The notes beneath the pieces are model-generated. The model ran no database searches. It saw only the letters and a program-made list of their open reading frames with translations, and was not told where the DNA came from. The translations under genes and the position numbers were made by a program. From Coriaria nepalensis (lineage: Eukaryota; Streptophyta; Magnoliopsida; Cucurbitales; Coriariaceae), in contig CP114500.1 in NCBI GenBank assembly GCA_027186245.1, forward strand, positions 3,730,001 through 3,794,000: a stretch of DNA of 64,000 nucleotides. Reading direction: 5' to 3'. Shown here piece by piece: positions 46,408-57,813 of the stretch. Positions within the stretch are counted from its first letter, which is position 1; the number at the start of each line of letters is the position of its first letter.

Positions 46408-48050
46408 ATGGATAATCGTACTGATCTTGAAGCTACTCCGTTTTTGAGGTTCGTCAATTCACCCTGCCCTATCTATTTAAAAAATTTTAATCGTCTACAG
46501 GTTTTACGGAACTATTCCTACTGTATTTCTTTCTCAATTCGTAACGAATTAGTTAACAAGATCAGTGATCTTATACTGGCATGGCATGTAGCCTCTCTGC
46601 GGCTTTGTCTTATGGAGTTGCTTCAATGGTTATGGTTTTCCTAAATAAGGCCGTACTTATGCAATACTCACACTCAATGACACTTCTCACTTTACAGGTA
46701 TATGGAATTTTTTTTTATACTACTAGGGCGACAATTTTGTATAATACTTTTGATTTGGATTTATTTCGTCTGTCTTAGCAATTTGCTTCCACCGTGCTTA
46801 TTCACTTTGGCCGAAGAATGGGATACACGAAAGCCAGGGGGGTTGATATGTCTACGGCTAAAAAGATTCTGCCCGTCTCTCTGTTCTACAATGCTAATGT
46901 GGCTTTTGCTCTGGCTAGTTTGAAAGGGGTAAACATCCCAATGTACATTGCAATTAAGAGACTCACACCTCTTGCTGTTTTGATAGCGGGTCTCTGTTTA
47001 GGAAAGGGGTGGCCGACCATACAGGTACACTACCGTCAATCTTTTTGTTAAGTTTATATACTATTAGTACAGTTTAATAACGATTGGCTGAATTATGGTG
47101 AAATGGTGAAACTTGTAGGTTAGCCTTTCAGTACTATTGACTGCTGCTGGGGTTGTCATAGCAGCTCTTGGAGATTTTTCCTTTGACCTTTTTGGCTATA
47201 CCATGGGTCTTACTTCTGTATTCTTCCAGGTGGGTTTTGAAATTTTCTCATTGATGCCTGGATATAATAGATTCACTGCCTGAGGTTTGTAATTGTGTAC
47301 TTTACTGATGATGTTTAATTGCTTCTTTTCAAATGCAGACCATGTACCTTGTGTTGGTAGAGAAGTCGGGTGTAGAGGATGGACTTTCATCACTAGAAAT
47401 CATGTTTTATAACAGCTTTTTGTCTCTTCCATTTTTATTATTTCTAATCATCGTTACAGGGGAGTTTCCAGGTTCTTTGTCATTGTTCTTTGTAAAGGTT
47501 AGCATCTTGACCCTTCTATGCTCTGAACTCAATTAGCATATTTTCTAGATTCTTGGAAAAGCTACTACCTGCAATCTTTCACCATATTACATCAATGTGT
47601 ACTAAACAAGTACATGACATCTAGCTTGGAATTCCTTTTTATTTGCAGAGTAGTTCATTCTCCTTTTTGGTTATCTTCCTACTTTCGTTAGTGATGGGCA
47701 TAATTCTTAACTACACAATGTTCCTATGTACCATAGTCAACTCTGCTCTCACCACAACTATTGTTGGAGTTCTCAAAGGCGTTGGATCAACAGTATGGAT
47801 ACAAATCACTTAAGCTCCTATTGCTTTCAAACAGCTAATTAAGTCTCAACTTTGAAATTAAAACCCATCTTTCTTTGCTTCTCAGACCCTTGGCTTTGTA
47901 TTACTTGGTGGAGTGAAAGTGCGAGTTTTGAACGTGATGGGCTTGGTTATCAACACAGCCGGTGGTATCTGGTATTCATATGCCAAATATCAGCAAAAGA
48001 AAAGCAAGGGACCTAAATTAATGTCAGATATTGAAGCTCATCGTAAGTAA
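46408..48050 (+). CDS. UGNT1: Golgi nucleotide-sugar transporter, UDP-GlcNAc transporter UGNT1-like, 7 exons, 323 aa
   Basis: Multi-pass antiporter of the NST/TPT (drug/metabolite transporter) superfamily that carries nucleotide sugars into the Golgi lumen. Exons: 46408-46448, 46592-46697, 46779-47024, 47119-47229, 47339-47497, 47649-47792, 47886-48050; total 972 nt in frame. About ten hydrophobic helices are visible, for example LSAALSYGVASMVMVFLNKA, then VSLFYNANVAFALASLKGVN, IPMYIAIKRLTPLAVLIAG, then LLTAAGVVIAALGDFSFDL, IVGVLKGVGSTTLGFVLLGG, and GLVINTAGGIWYSYAKYQQK at the end. The KR pair in AIKRLTP and the VLKGVG motif are typical of plant NST-KT members. The UDP-GlcNAc substrate is inferred from resemblance to Arabidopsis UGNT1. 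The lysine-rich tail may act as a sorting signal. Confidence 0.9.
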
Positions 48051-48370
48051 AGAGGAAATATTGGAGATTGCAGGTGATGTCTAAACAGTTCCTGCTTGAA
48101 TCAATGGGTGCGCTTAATGTTCATGAAATGTGAATCTTATGGATTGTCTAGGATATTGGTTCTCTCTTTTGTTGAGCCTTTAGAGTTTGGATGATTCGAA
48201 GTACTTGACAAAATTTAGATTGAAAATGTCCAAACATTAGTACAACACATTTTAACTGTAAAAATACATTGCTTAAAATGTGGACAAATCTTCAAGTTTA
48301 TTCTTCACTTACCGTGTAGCATGCACATTGCATAATCAAGGTATAGGTCTCTCATATATCTAGTCACACT
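48051..48370 (+). other. 3' UTR of UGNT1-like gene and spacer
   Basis: No coding sequence. The transcript end probably lies in the AT-rich stretch 48200-48260. The P450 relic on the opposite strand begins just to the right. Confidence 0.4.
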
Positions 48371-48374
48371 CTTC

Positions 48375-49385
48375 ATCTCGATATGGTGCGACAGGCACAA
48401 GCTCAAGAGGTTCTCTCCTAGGAAGTAAGGTGCCGAGACCATCCATTGTCTATTCCATGTTCAGCCCCCAGCCCCAGGCTCGATCGCATTAGGCAATTTC
48501 CGATCAAAATAGGATATCAAAGTTACCAGAACAAGTTCAATTGTTGTCGTCAAGTGCATCCCGGGGAAAATTCTTCCCCCACCTCCAAATGGCAAGAATT
48601 CAAAATGTTGCCCTATAAACTCAGCCGAGCAATCTTCAAATCTCTCTGGAGAAAATTCTTCAGGATTCTTCCAATACTTGGGATCTCAGCTGATTCCCCA
48701 AACATTCACGTGAGTCAATGTTTCCGGTGTGATGTCATTGCCTTGTAACCTGAAGTGAGACATGGTTTCTCTCGGAGGCAAACAACGGAGCTGGACGGTA
48801 CAATTTACCCGCAAGATTTCTTCAATTATGGTTTTGAGGCAGAGAAGTTGCTCGGTTTCATTTTCAGCGACTCTTCCTATACCCGTAAGATTTCTATCTT
48901 CTTGTGCTTTCTTCATCACCCCTCGGATTTCTTGCAAGCTCTGACTTACCCATGCCTAGAATACTGCACCAGTGTCAATTCCACCCACGAATATGTCGCG
49001 AGCATTGATCACATATCAATGTAAATTTCTATAAATTACATGATAACTTAACGTAGTACTTAAAACACAACACTACATTAAGGAATTTGGTAGGTCAGGA
49101 ATGGACCAAGTTGACCTTGTTCCTTCTCTATTCCTATAATACTGCAACAGTGTCAATTCCACCCACGAATATGTCGCGAGCATTGATCACATATCACTGT
49201 AAAATTCTATAAATTACATGATAACTTAACGTAGTACTTAAAACATAACACTACATTAAGGAATTTGGTAGGTCAAGAATGGACCAAGTTGAGCTTGTTC
49301 CTTCTCTATTCCTAGAAGAACATCAACAATGTCATCTTGCTCTGGTTTTATCCTCTCAGGAAAGTGGAGTAAGTTGTTTTAGTAG
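48375..49385 (-). pseudogene. Cytochrome P450 (CYP71-type) relic with an internal ~180-bp tandem duplication
   Basis: Minus-strand reading from right to left: IKPEQDDIVDVLLGIEKEQ (about 49370-49300), INARDIFVGGIDTGAV (I-helix; A/GGxDT present) at about 49200 and again at about 49020, the K-helix/PERF region LKTIIEEILRVN...PPRETMSHFRLQGNDITPET (48850-48720), PKYWKNPEEFSPERFEDCSA (48690-48630), and the haem loop FLPFGGGGRIFPGMHL (48600-48550). The haem-ligand cysteine, normally in RxCxG, is phenylalanine here. Stops and frameshifts are present and the N-terminal half is missing. The block 48955-49135 (exon edge plus intron) is repeated at 49136-49315. Confidence 0.85.
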
Positions 49386-49700
49386 TGAATAAATGAAAAA
49401 TAATTTAAAAAGTAAAGATTGCAAATGTAAACATATAAGTTAGGTATGAAGGTAGGTCAAATTTATAATTTTAAATTATTTATGGCAATGATGATCAAAG
49501 GCAGAAGTGGTAGAGAGGTTGGTGGAGGACTTGGAGTTAATGGCAAGGGTGGATTGATGAAAATTGATTTAAAATAATAAAGTAGGTTAAAGAGAGAATA
49601 AAATTTTGAAGTTAAAAATATAAAAATAATTAATTTAAGGTTAAAAATATTCTTAACGACATATGAGGAGAGCTAAATCTAACTTTTGCATAGTTTAATA
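49386..49700. mobile_element. Fold-back element relative
   Basis: gttttagtagtgaataaatgaaaaataatttaaaaagt, tatggcaatgatgatcaaaggcagaagtgg, gttggtggaggacttgg and aggttaaaaatattcttaacgacatatgag match the right arm of the element in RNASEH2B intron 6 in the same order. Confidence 0.6.
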
Positions 49701-49739
49701 GAATCTTTATAAAACGTGATAATTTAAGAGAGTTTCGAA

Positions 49740-50660
49740 ATGTGCATATTGGTTCTATACAATCAAGACAATTACCAAGTAAAAAAAAGGAAAATAGAAC
49801 CAATAGGCACACTTCTAAGGGAGTTGACATGGGACTCCAAATCGATTTAGAAGAGTGCATGTTGGTTCCATGCAACCGATTAGAAATATAGGGTTGCTAT
49901 GACAAGTGCAGCCTTGATGTCATTCGAGAAGCTTTGATGCCAAGGAAAAAGTGAAGAGGACCCATGTCCTTAAAGGCAAACACTTGTTGAAGTTGATTGA
50001 TGAGTTGATGGATGATTGGAGTGGAAGAGCCATTGATTATGATATGGATAAAATCATAACCTAATGAGAACCCACATGTAAAATGAAAAGAGAAGTGTCA
50101 GCTTTTGATACAATGAAGATGAGACATAGTAGAGATGAGCTTAATTTGCTCAACCAAGCATGGGGAGATTGTTTTAGTCCGTAAAGTGACTTGCGAAGGT
50201 GGGAAGGTGGGATAGATGGTGAAGATAATCTGAGGAATGAAACTGGGAGGTTGTATCATATATATAGCTTCTTCAAGATCATCATAGAGAAATGTGTTTT
50301 GAATATCAAGCTGTCTAATCGGCCAACAACAAGAAACTGTGATCAAGAGAATGAGACAAATAGATTTTTGGTTTAATAATTAGTTTGAATGTTTCTTGAT
50401 AATCAAGAGTGGATTGTCGATGATGTCCTTTAGTGACAAGATATGCTTTGTAATGATCAAGAGATCTGTCCGCCTTTCATTTGATTCGGAAAATCCAACG
50501 GCAACACACGAGATTGACATTATGTGGTGGAGATACAAGATCTTAAGTGCAGTTATGAAGAAGCCCATTGAATTCTTGATTCATGGCGCACGGCCATTTC
50601 TGATTTTTAATCGCTACAGAGACACAGAAAGGCTTCGATTCATGAGGTGAGAGAGTCATG
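49740..50660 (-). mobile_element. Copia reverse-transcriptase fragment
   Basis: Minus-strand reading: HYKAYLVTKGHHRQSTLDYQ, then ETFKLIIKP (50450-50350), and WPIRQLDIQNTFLYDDLEEA, then [11 protein letters not shown] (50330-50230), in shifted frames: the N-terminal reverse-transcriptase region of a Ty1/copia element. Heavily decayed. Confidence 0.75.
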
Positions 50661-51870
50661 GCGTTTGCTTGACCATCAATTCGAATTTTAGGTTGATGAA
50701 TGTTATTTTGTAGATGAGTGGTTTGCCGTGGATGAGTTGTTGATGAAGGTTTGCCGATGGGATTTGTGGAAGGATGATTTGGAGCGCGTGGGGCTACTAT
50801 GAGTTGATTTCGAGTGGTAGGCCATTTTGCAGAAACCTACAAAGAGGAAAAATCATTAGGTTGGGCTTGAGATTCAGATTAAAAGAGGTTGACCGTGGGT
50901 GATAAATTAAGAGGTTGAGTGGAGTGAAGTGGATGGATGGGCTAGAGGGTCGGAATGATTGGGCTGTGATGTAGTGGCAGCATGGGAAATGGTTCGGGCC
51001 GATTTTCTTCTAACATATGTATGTAGTGGTTGTGTGGGTCGAAGGAGGAGATAAGGCGTGATTTTCTAAAGAATCGTGCAAAAAAACGGAAGTATTAGTG
51101 AATTGTGAAAAAAAAGGATTTAAATTATTATTCTGAGCCGGCTCAGTAACACGAGGCAAGTGTGAAGATGAGAATTATATTTAAAAATGATTTTTTTTAG
51201 TTTAAGTAGAAGATTGAAAGTATATGCTCGATAGAGAAAATATTATGTAATAATATTTTTGTGTGGATATTAGTAAAATATTATCTATTGTCATTAATGA
51301 AAGTCATTAATTATTTATCATGTTTATTAATTTTGTTGGTATTAATATTATATATTCGATTAATGCATATTATGATAAAGTCTAATATCTAGAGACCATT
51401 ATAGAGATCATTTTAGTAAAGACTTGAGTCGCTAAAAGCTCTAAGATATAAACGGTTCATTGTCATATGATCTCGAGAATTGACATCGATTGATCTTGAT
51501 AGACAATCATGTAGTTCATCACCTAATTGTTAGGTGGTCGATCTCGCAGCCAGTGGTGTTGATGAAACACCATGATGATTGCGACTGCTCTTAGTAGAGA
51601 TTAAGGGCATTGAACATGAAACTTAGATCATTCTTAATGGTAATTAAGACTGATTATTAATAAGAATTATCTATTAACTATTTTATATGTGATTCTCACA
51701 CATGAGACACCATGGTTTCCTTGAGTACCGGATTTCATACTTTGACATCATGTTAGTTACAATTGGTAGTGACTTCTCACTTATGGAAGATGAATGAGAG
51801 CATGATAAATTTTGGAGGAGGGTATAGTGGAAGTTATGTTTGCCATGGAAAAAAATGTGAAGTATTTACT
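50661..51870. other. Retroelement-derived spacer
   Basis: Between a minus-strand copia RT fragment and a minus-strand primer-binding site, this is presumably the worn gag/protease interval of that element. I see no confident protein motif. 51190-51860 is AT-rich; an LTR-like insertion around 51230-51800 is possible but unproven. Confidence 0.3.
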
Positions 51871-51876
51871 TTTTAC

Positions 51877-52045
51877 GCTCTGATACCAAGTAAAAAAAAA
51901 AAGGAAAATAGAGTTGTATATTACTGACTACTGTGTTGAGTAGTTTTACACTATATATATAGTAGATGAATAAACAATAACATAAAAGAGAACCCTAGCT
52001 TATGTATGGAAAAGATTTAATTAAGGTAAATTGGTAGTCGTTGGT
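51877..52045 (-). mobile_element. Copia primer-binding site and short LTR end
   Basis: 51877-51888 is the exact reverse complement of TGGTATCAGAGC (initiator tRNA-Met primer site). To its right, about 51890-52045 (tagggttctcttttatgtt...ctactatatatatagtgtaaaac on the minus strand) is the presumed LTR terminal part (R/U5). Confidence 0.6.
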
Positions 52046-52049
52046 AATT

Positions 52050-53380
52050 ATCTTGATTTGAGGAACTTTTTATGGCTTTTCCATATCAAACCTTACATTT
52101 TCGGTCTGAAGCTTCTTAGATATATTGATGGTTCAATATCTGAACCACCCAAGTCTCTATCCACATTAGATCAATCGTCCATCCCGAATCTTGCCTATGA
52201 TCATTGGCTTCAACAAGATCATCTGATTTTGAATTGCCTTAACGCATCCATTTCCTTGGATGTCCTCTCATTGGTTGTTGGCCTCAATACTTCTCGTTCT
52301 GTTTAAACTGCTTTATCTAACATGTTTTCTACTCATTCATAGGCACACTCTTAACTTATTCATGGTGTCCTTATCACATCCAAAAAGGGAAACAAGAGCA
52401 TATCTGAATACTTTCAGTTCATGAAATCCTAAGTAGATTCACTCACAACCCTCAGAAGTCATATCCCTAAAATTGATCTAATTACATATATCCTCAGTGG
52501 CCTTGGCTCCAATTATGACCCACTGGTCCTTACGATCACCACTTGATCCCAACCAATAAACCTCCAAGAGTTATATGGTCATCTTCTCAGTTTCGAATCT
52601 CACTTGGGAACAAAATCTCTCCTTAAACCATTCTGCTACCTTTGTTAATTTAACCACCAGCAACCCATGCCGCAACGGCTTCTCCGCCATAAATAGATCG
52701 ACTAGATCCAACCCTTCTAGTAACTCCTCTTCTCGATGTTCCTAGCACAGCAACCCAAGCTCGACGCACTCACCCAACCACTTTGGTTGAACCTCTCAAT
52801 TTTGTGGGTCATGACAAAACAACAAAGATGGCTCTAATTTTGGGTACGGCTATTCATCTTCATGCTGTTAGTGGATTACATTCGATCGCGTATAAATTTG
52901 GCAAATCCTTTGACAAAATGCCTTAATAAGGATCTAATACGTAAAATATATTTGAAGATGGGTCTGAAAGTAGTTAATTCATATCATCAAATAATGGTAA
53001 CTCTACCTAAACCTATAATTTTCAAGCTCTAGGTCCAAGGGGAAAAATAAGGGGTGATCAACTAAAAACTATTTGGTAAGTTCTATGTTCCTGTAATGAA
53101 TATTTGAGGTTGAACTTTGTTCTTAATGAATTCATATAAATGGTATAGTTATCTCTACGAGCATCTACAAGAACTCTATCTATGTGAAACATGTATGTCC
53201 ATCAATGCACGGCTTAGTATTGAAAAAAGGTAATTACGATGGTATGTGCGGATTTTCCAATTATGTTAATCAAGGTTTTCTAGTTCAAGACCACTAAGTC
53301 TATCGGAATACCAATGTAACTTCAAGAGTTTTACACTATGTAAGTTCTAACCCTAAAGGTATTTACATTTATGTAGCATC
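52050..53380 (+). mobile_element. Copia gag and pol-end fragments (+), deleted between
   Basis: Plus-strand gag: RYIDGSISEPPKSLS, WLQQDHLILNCLNASIS (52080-52306), followed in frame-shifted text by EYFQFMKS.VDSLTTLRSHI and YILSGLGSNYDPLVLTIT (52400-52540). At 52890-52960 the pol terminus NLANPLTKCLNKDLIRKIYL, then KMGLKVVNS, appears, so most of pol is deleted. 53080-53340 may be the 3' LTR. Confidence 0.7.
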
Positions 53381-54520
53381 AAAATTTTTTAAAATAAATG
53401 AAGGATTGTTAGATGATTTTAAATAATGTTTATTTTATTAAAGTGTGGAGATAAATTTAGCTTTTGATTATTGTATTTAATTAAATAATAGGTTTTATGA
53501 TAGTTTACATTTTTGTATTAATTTAATCGAACTGCTTTTTCAAAAACTAATATTGACTTTAAGTAGTAATATAAATTAGGATATACTTTGTCTATCAAAA
53601 TTCGGGGTTCGTTATTACTATTAACAATTTTGAAAAATTAGGATATATGTTCAAAATTTAATATAAATTATAATAAATATTTAAAATATTATTAAATTAT
53701 ATTAAATACTTAATATTAAGATTAGATTATAATACATTATTTATGTCATTAAATATAAAATTGAATAGTCATATGATATTATTAAAATATTAAATTTGAT
53801 TAAATTTAAATTTTTAATCCACTTTAATATTTCTCTTTCTTTAATTTTTTTTTTCTTTTAAGTCTATCGACCACCATTATCCTTTTTCACCGCCGTTGCT
53901 ACTAACTTCCACGATTGATGTAAAAATATTATATTTTCTATTACTCTTTCTCATGTTCAATTGTTCACTTTATTTTTTATTTACCTAATCACTATCATTA
54001 CCAAACTGTTATTACATCTGCTATCTCAAAATCTCTCTCTCTTCCCTAAAAAAAAATGCAGTTTAGCAGCATTGCAAAAATGTTACTTAGAATACGAAAA
54101 GTGTCACTAAACTATATTTTAAAGCACATATGAGCGGCAAACAAATGACATCATAATAAACTTATCGCTAGATTGAATTTAGTAAAATCGAGTATGATAT
54201 CGACTTTTTTTTTTATTATTTAACAACATATAATTGTGACCTTAGGATTGCCGCTAAATAAAGTATCATACTTTTGCATATGGCCACTAATTTATACTAC
54301 TTATTTATATGCACATTCCCTATGTTTATCATAATTTCATATCAATATTATCAAAACACATGCATTTTCAATTTCAAGCTCACTTTACTTAAAAGAAAAA
54401 TGAAAGAATATAAATATATTTTATAATATTTCATTATTATTACCAGTCTTCCTCGATGTAATAATTACTCAATATAATATATAAAAAAAACTCTTTCGAA
54501 AAAACAAATCTTGTTTCAAA
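53381..54520. other. AT-rich spacer with fold-back relative near 53.8-54.0 kb
   Basis: 53820-54000 (cgaccaccattatcctttttcaccgccgttgctactaacttcc...tcactttattttttatttacc) resembles the C-rich arm of the intron-6 fold-back element. The remainder is AT-rich with nothing recognised. Confidence 0.4.
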
Positions 54521-54532
54521 TTGGCACGACTT

Positions 54533-54600
54533 TTGACTTTTGACTTTTGACTTTTGACCAAGAATTGGTATATCTAATCAACACACATTTTCCGTTGACT
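54533..54600 (+). promoter_or_regulatory. W-box cluster upstream of the WRKY gene
   Basis: TTGACT/TTGACC cores start at 54533, 54540, 54547 and 54554, exactly 7 bp apart, with a fifth TTGACT at 54595-54600. W-boxes (TTGACY) are the binding sites of WRKY factors. The cluster lies about 1.7 kb upstream of the WRKY start codon, so auto- or cross-regulation is plausible but inferred. Confidence 0.65.
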
Positions 54601-55741
54601 AGCTTTTGATTGTCTCCCTTTTTGTGGTTTCCATTTCCTTCTATTTTATCTCTTGAATTCAATACCCCATTATTTATTTTCTTTACAAGAATTTCAAACT
54701 ATTATTAAATGTATGTTGTATTTTAAAATATATTATATTATAATTTAATTAAAAATAAATAAATATATTAGATTTTATATTTTTAATTTTTTTTTTCTTA
54801 ATTTGTTTTTTAAAAATATGTAGAAATTATTATCTTAAAATAAGAAAAATATTTTAAATATATTATCGTAAAACTTTGTTATACTTACTTTTACAAAACA
54901 ATTTTCATAAAATTATAATACCAAAAAAAAAAAAAACCATAACTAAATATATTAATTAATTATTTTTTCTATTCTAAAAATCGAAAATATATTCTCAAAA
55001 TAATAACCAAACCCACCTTATTTTAGTGCTCAACACGATGTTTTCTATAATCGATAAACTGCTAATTAATATTTAATAAATGTTAATTAATTAAATAAGT
55101 AATTTAATTCCTCAATTAATAATAATATTAATATATAAAGTATTCCCTCGCTTAGTTATTTCCACACAATCTAATTTTGAACGATTATTAATGCTTTTGA
55201 CGCGTGGTGAGATTCTTAAAAGTCTTGGTCAACTCTGTGAACATTTCCTGGCCGTTCGATTATAATTCAAAATCTGATAGTTGCACGTTGAAAGCTACCG
55301 GCTATACCTGGTCTTTTGGAAAGGGAAAAAAAAACAAAAAACAAAAAACAAAAAGGAAAAAAGAAAAAAAGTTTAGGTCAAACAATTTGACTTATTTATA
55401 AATAAATTCTTAAATAGTGAAGCGGTCCACTTGATTACCCCCTTTCTTACATAACTTGAGTTTGATTAAGGTTTAATTTTAGTTTTCTTTGTGTTTTTTT
55501 TTAATGTTTATTTTAATAAGCATCAATTTATTTTCACCAAATAATTTAATTATTAATTAGTGAATAGTGTTATAGTTATATAGTAGTTCAAAGAGTTCTA
55601 GAATAAGTATAGTTAAAAAAATTAAGCAACTAATTGTTTCAGTCCATTTGTTATTTTATTTGAAGTCAATTAAAGTTAAGTCAACGAAAACTTTTAATAC
55701 ATCTATTTTTTTTTTCAATATTATATAAACAATAGAAATCA

Positions 55742-55801
<60 letters not shown>

Positions 55802-56259
55802 AATAAATAAGGGAAAACCATAATACTTCTATTATGCATCGTAAATGGTTTTATTACCGACCTCATAATCAATAAATATTGGTCTTAAAAATAAAATCTG
55901 TCTTTAACATAGGATCCGGGCCCACCACCCACTTCGAAATCGACCCCTTTCTCACCCCGAAAATCCTTGAAATCTTCAAACCCCCATCTCAGCTGTCCGA
56001 TCGGAACAGCAGGTTGACTCTCACTCAACCCACTTACCGGATCACCCGGTTGCCGGTTAACCCCACTCGCTTATAACAACCTCCCACTATCCTCTTCATC
56101 TGTTATTCTTTCGCCTTAGACGTTATTGGGCCTCTCGTCTTCATCAAAACCACCACAACCACTTCCTCCTCCTCCTCGTCTTCATTTCATCTCCTGTTAT
56201 TCCTGCGATTATCCCTCTCCTGGCTTGTCTTTTGGATTTTCTGGGGGCTCTAACTCGAT
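54601..56259 (+). promoter_or_regulatory. WRKY upstream region and leader
   Basis: AT-rich to about 55880, with further W-box cores at 55197 (ttttgacgcg) and 55226 (ggtcaa, reverse). A pure (AAT)n microsatellite of about 17 units is at 55742-55793. 55890-56259 switches to C/CT-rich sequence (cccaccacccacttcg, cctcctcctcctcg) and is probably the transcribed leader. Confidence 0.5.
55742..55793. repeat. (AAT)n microsatellite
   Basis: About 17 uninterrupted AAT units, followed by (AAAT)n, about 470 bp upstream of the WRKY start codon. Confidence 0.9.
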
Positions 56260-57813
56260 ATGGCTGTTGAGTTTATCAGATTCGCAAAGATGGACGATCA
56301 GATGGCTATACAAGAAGCTGCATCACAAGGCTTGAAGAGCATGGAGCACATGATCCGTCTCCTCTCCCATCATCAACAACAATCTAACCGCGTTGATTGC
56401 ACCGATATCGCCGATGTCACCGTTTCCAAGTTCAAAAAAGTCATATCTCTTCTCGACCGTGCCGGACACGCCCGGTTCAGGCGTGGCCCGGTTCACTCAT
56501 CTCCTTCACCGACAACATCCGCCCCCGCTTCTGCATCTGTCTCCGTTCCTCACTCTCTAACGCTAAACCTTTCTCCGACTCCATTTACTTCTTTAACTAC
56601 CGTTCCTCAGGTTCAGATCTCTGCCCCAGCAGCTGTACCTCACCCTCCGATCAACGTTCCGGCGAGTTTCGCTCAGTCTCAGTCGCAGTCGCAGACTCTG
56701 ACTCTTGATTTCACGAAACCTAATTTATTTAATTCTAATTCCAACAACACTGATATCGAGTTCACGAAGGAGAGCTTTAGCGTGGATTCGAGCTCGTCGT
56801 TCATGTCATCGACTATAACCGGAGACGGAAGCGTATCAAACGGCAAGCTAGGGACGTCTGTCCTCTTGGCTCAGGGGACGGCAGTATCCGGCGGCAAGCC
56901 GCCTCTATTTACGGCTCCAAACAAAAAGAGATGTCATGAGCACAGTCACTCCGACAACATCTCCGGCAAAATTTCCGGCTCCGCCTCAGCCTCCGAAAAA
57001 TGCCATTGTTCTAAAAGAAGGTACGCTTTGCTGCATTTTATCGTCACGTCGAAAAATTACAAGTATAATAAATCTAGCAATTACGATCCTGAAGCTTGGG
57101 AAGAGTTTAAAAAACCGATTAGAATGAATCGTCTGAGCTGAATCTGAACTCAGTGACTCAGTCCGGTTCGGAACGTCCGAGTTGAAATCTGAGCTGAGTG
57201 GTATTTAATGAAAAGAAAAAAAGCATCAGGAATTTCCAACTCTGTAATAATGCAGTTTTGTCTTTTTGATCCGGCGTTCATTGTTGACCTTTGACCTAAC
57301 GCAACGCAATGACCTACCTCAATCGGTTTCTTTATTTTAAATATATTTTTTTATTTTCGAAAAGTCGTTTGCTGATAAATTATTTTAACCTCTCTAAAAA
57401 CAGGAAAAATCTGGTGAAGAAAACAGTTACAGTGCCGGCAATAAGCTCGAAGATTGCCGATATCCCACCTGACGAGTTCTCGTGGAGAAAGTACGGTCAA
57501 AAGCCGATCAAGGGTTCACCATACCCACGGTAACTACAGCAGATCATCAAAATCTCTAACCGTTGATTTTCTATACAATTTCTAGATTTGTTTTTACTGA
57601 ATGCCTTTTTTTTTTTGTGATTGGTCTTCCAGAGGGTATTACAAGTGTAGTACAGTGAGAGGATGTCCAGCGAGGAAACACGTGGAGAGATCTCCAGATG
57701 ATCCGGCGATGCTGATTGTAACATACGAGGGGGAGCACCGTCACACACAGGCAGCGATGCAGGGGACCGTATCTGGTAGAGTTGGATTGGTATTCGAGTC
57801 AACTTTAGCATAG
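56260..57813 (+). CDS. WRKY transcription factor, group IId (WRKY11/15/17-like), 3 exons, 355 aa
   Basis: Nuclear DNA-binding regulator of defence and stress genes. Exons 56260-57020, 57404-57529, 57633-57813 (1068 nt). The N-terminus [20 protein letters not shown], then [12 protein letters not shown], is group IId-specific. A calmodulin-binding C-motif (about aa 54-77: [20 protein letters not shown]) follows. A plant zinc-cluster region (about 222-255, RCHEHSH...KCHCSKRR) precedes the WRKY domain: WRKYGQK at 281-287 and C-X5-C-X23-H-X-H at C301, C307, H331, H333. The second intron splits the Arg codon after SPYP, the conserved R-type intron position. Intron 1 contains two W-boxes (57284, 57291). 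The start is the first ATG of the conserved N-terminus. Paralogue identity within IId is not resolved, though the adjacent EXO70 gene favours WRKY11. Confidence 0.94.
57284..57296 (+). promoter_or_regulatory. Paired W-boxes in WRKY intron 1
   Basis: TTGACCTTTGACC: two TTGACC cores 7 bp apart, the same spacing as the upstream cluster. Confidence 0.55.

Noticed and set aside
55681..55872. Frame with a long leucine run
   Set aside because: Produced by translating the (AAT)n microsatellite on the opposite strand.
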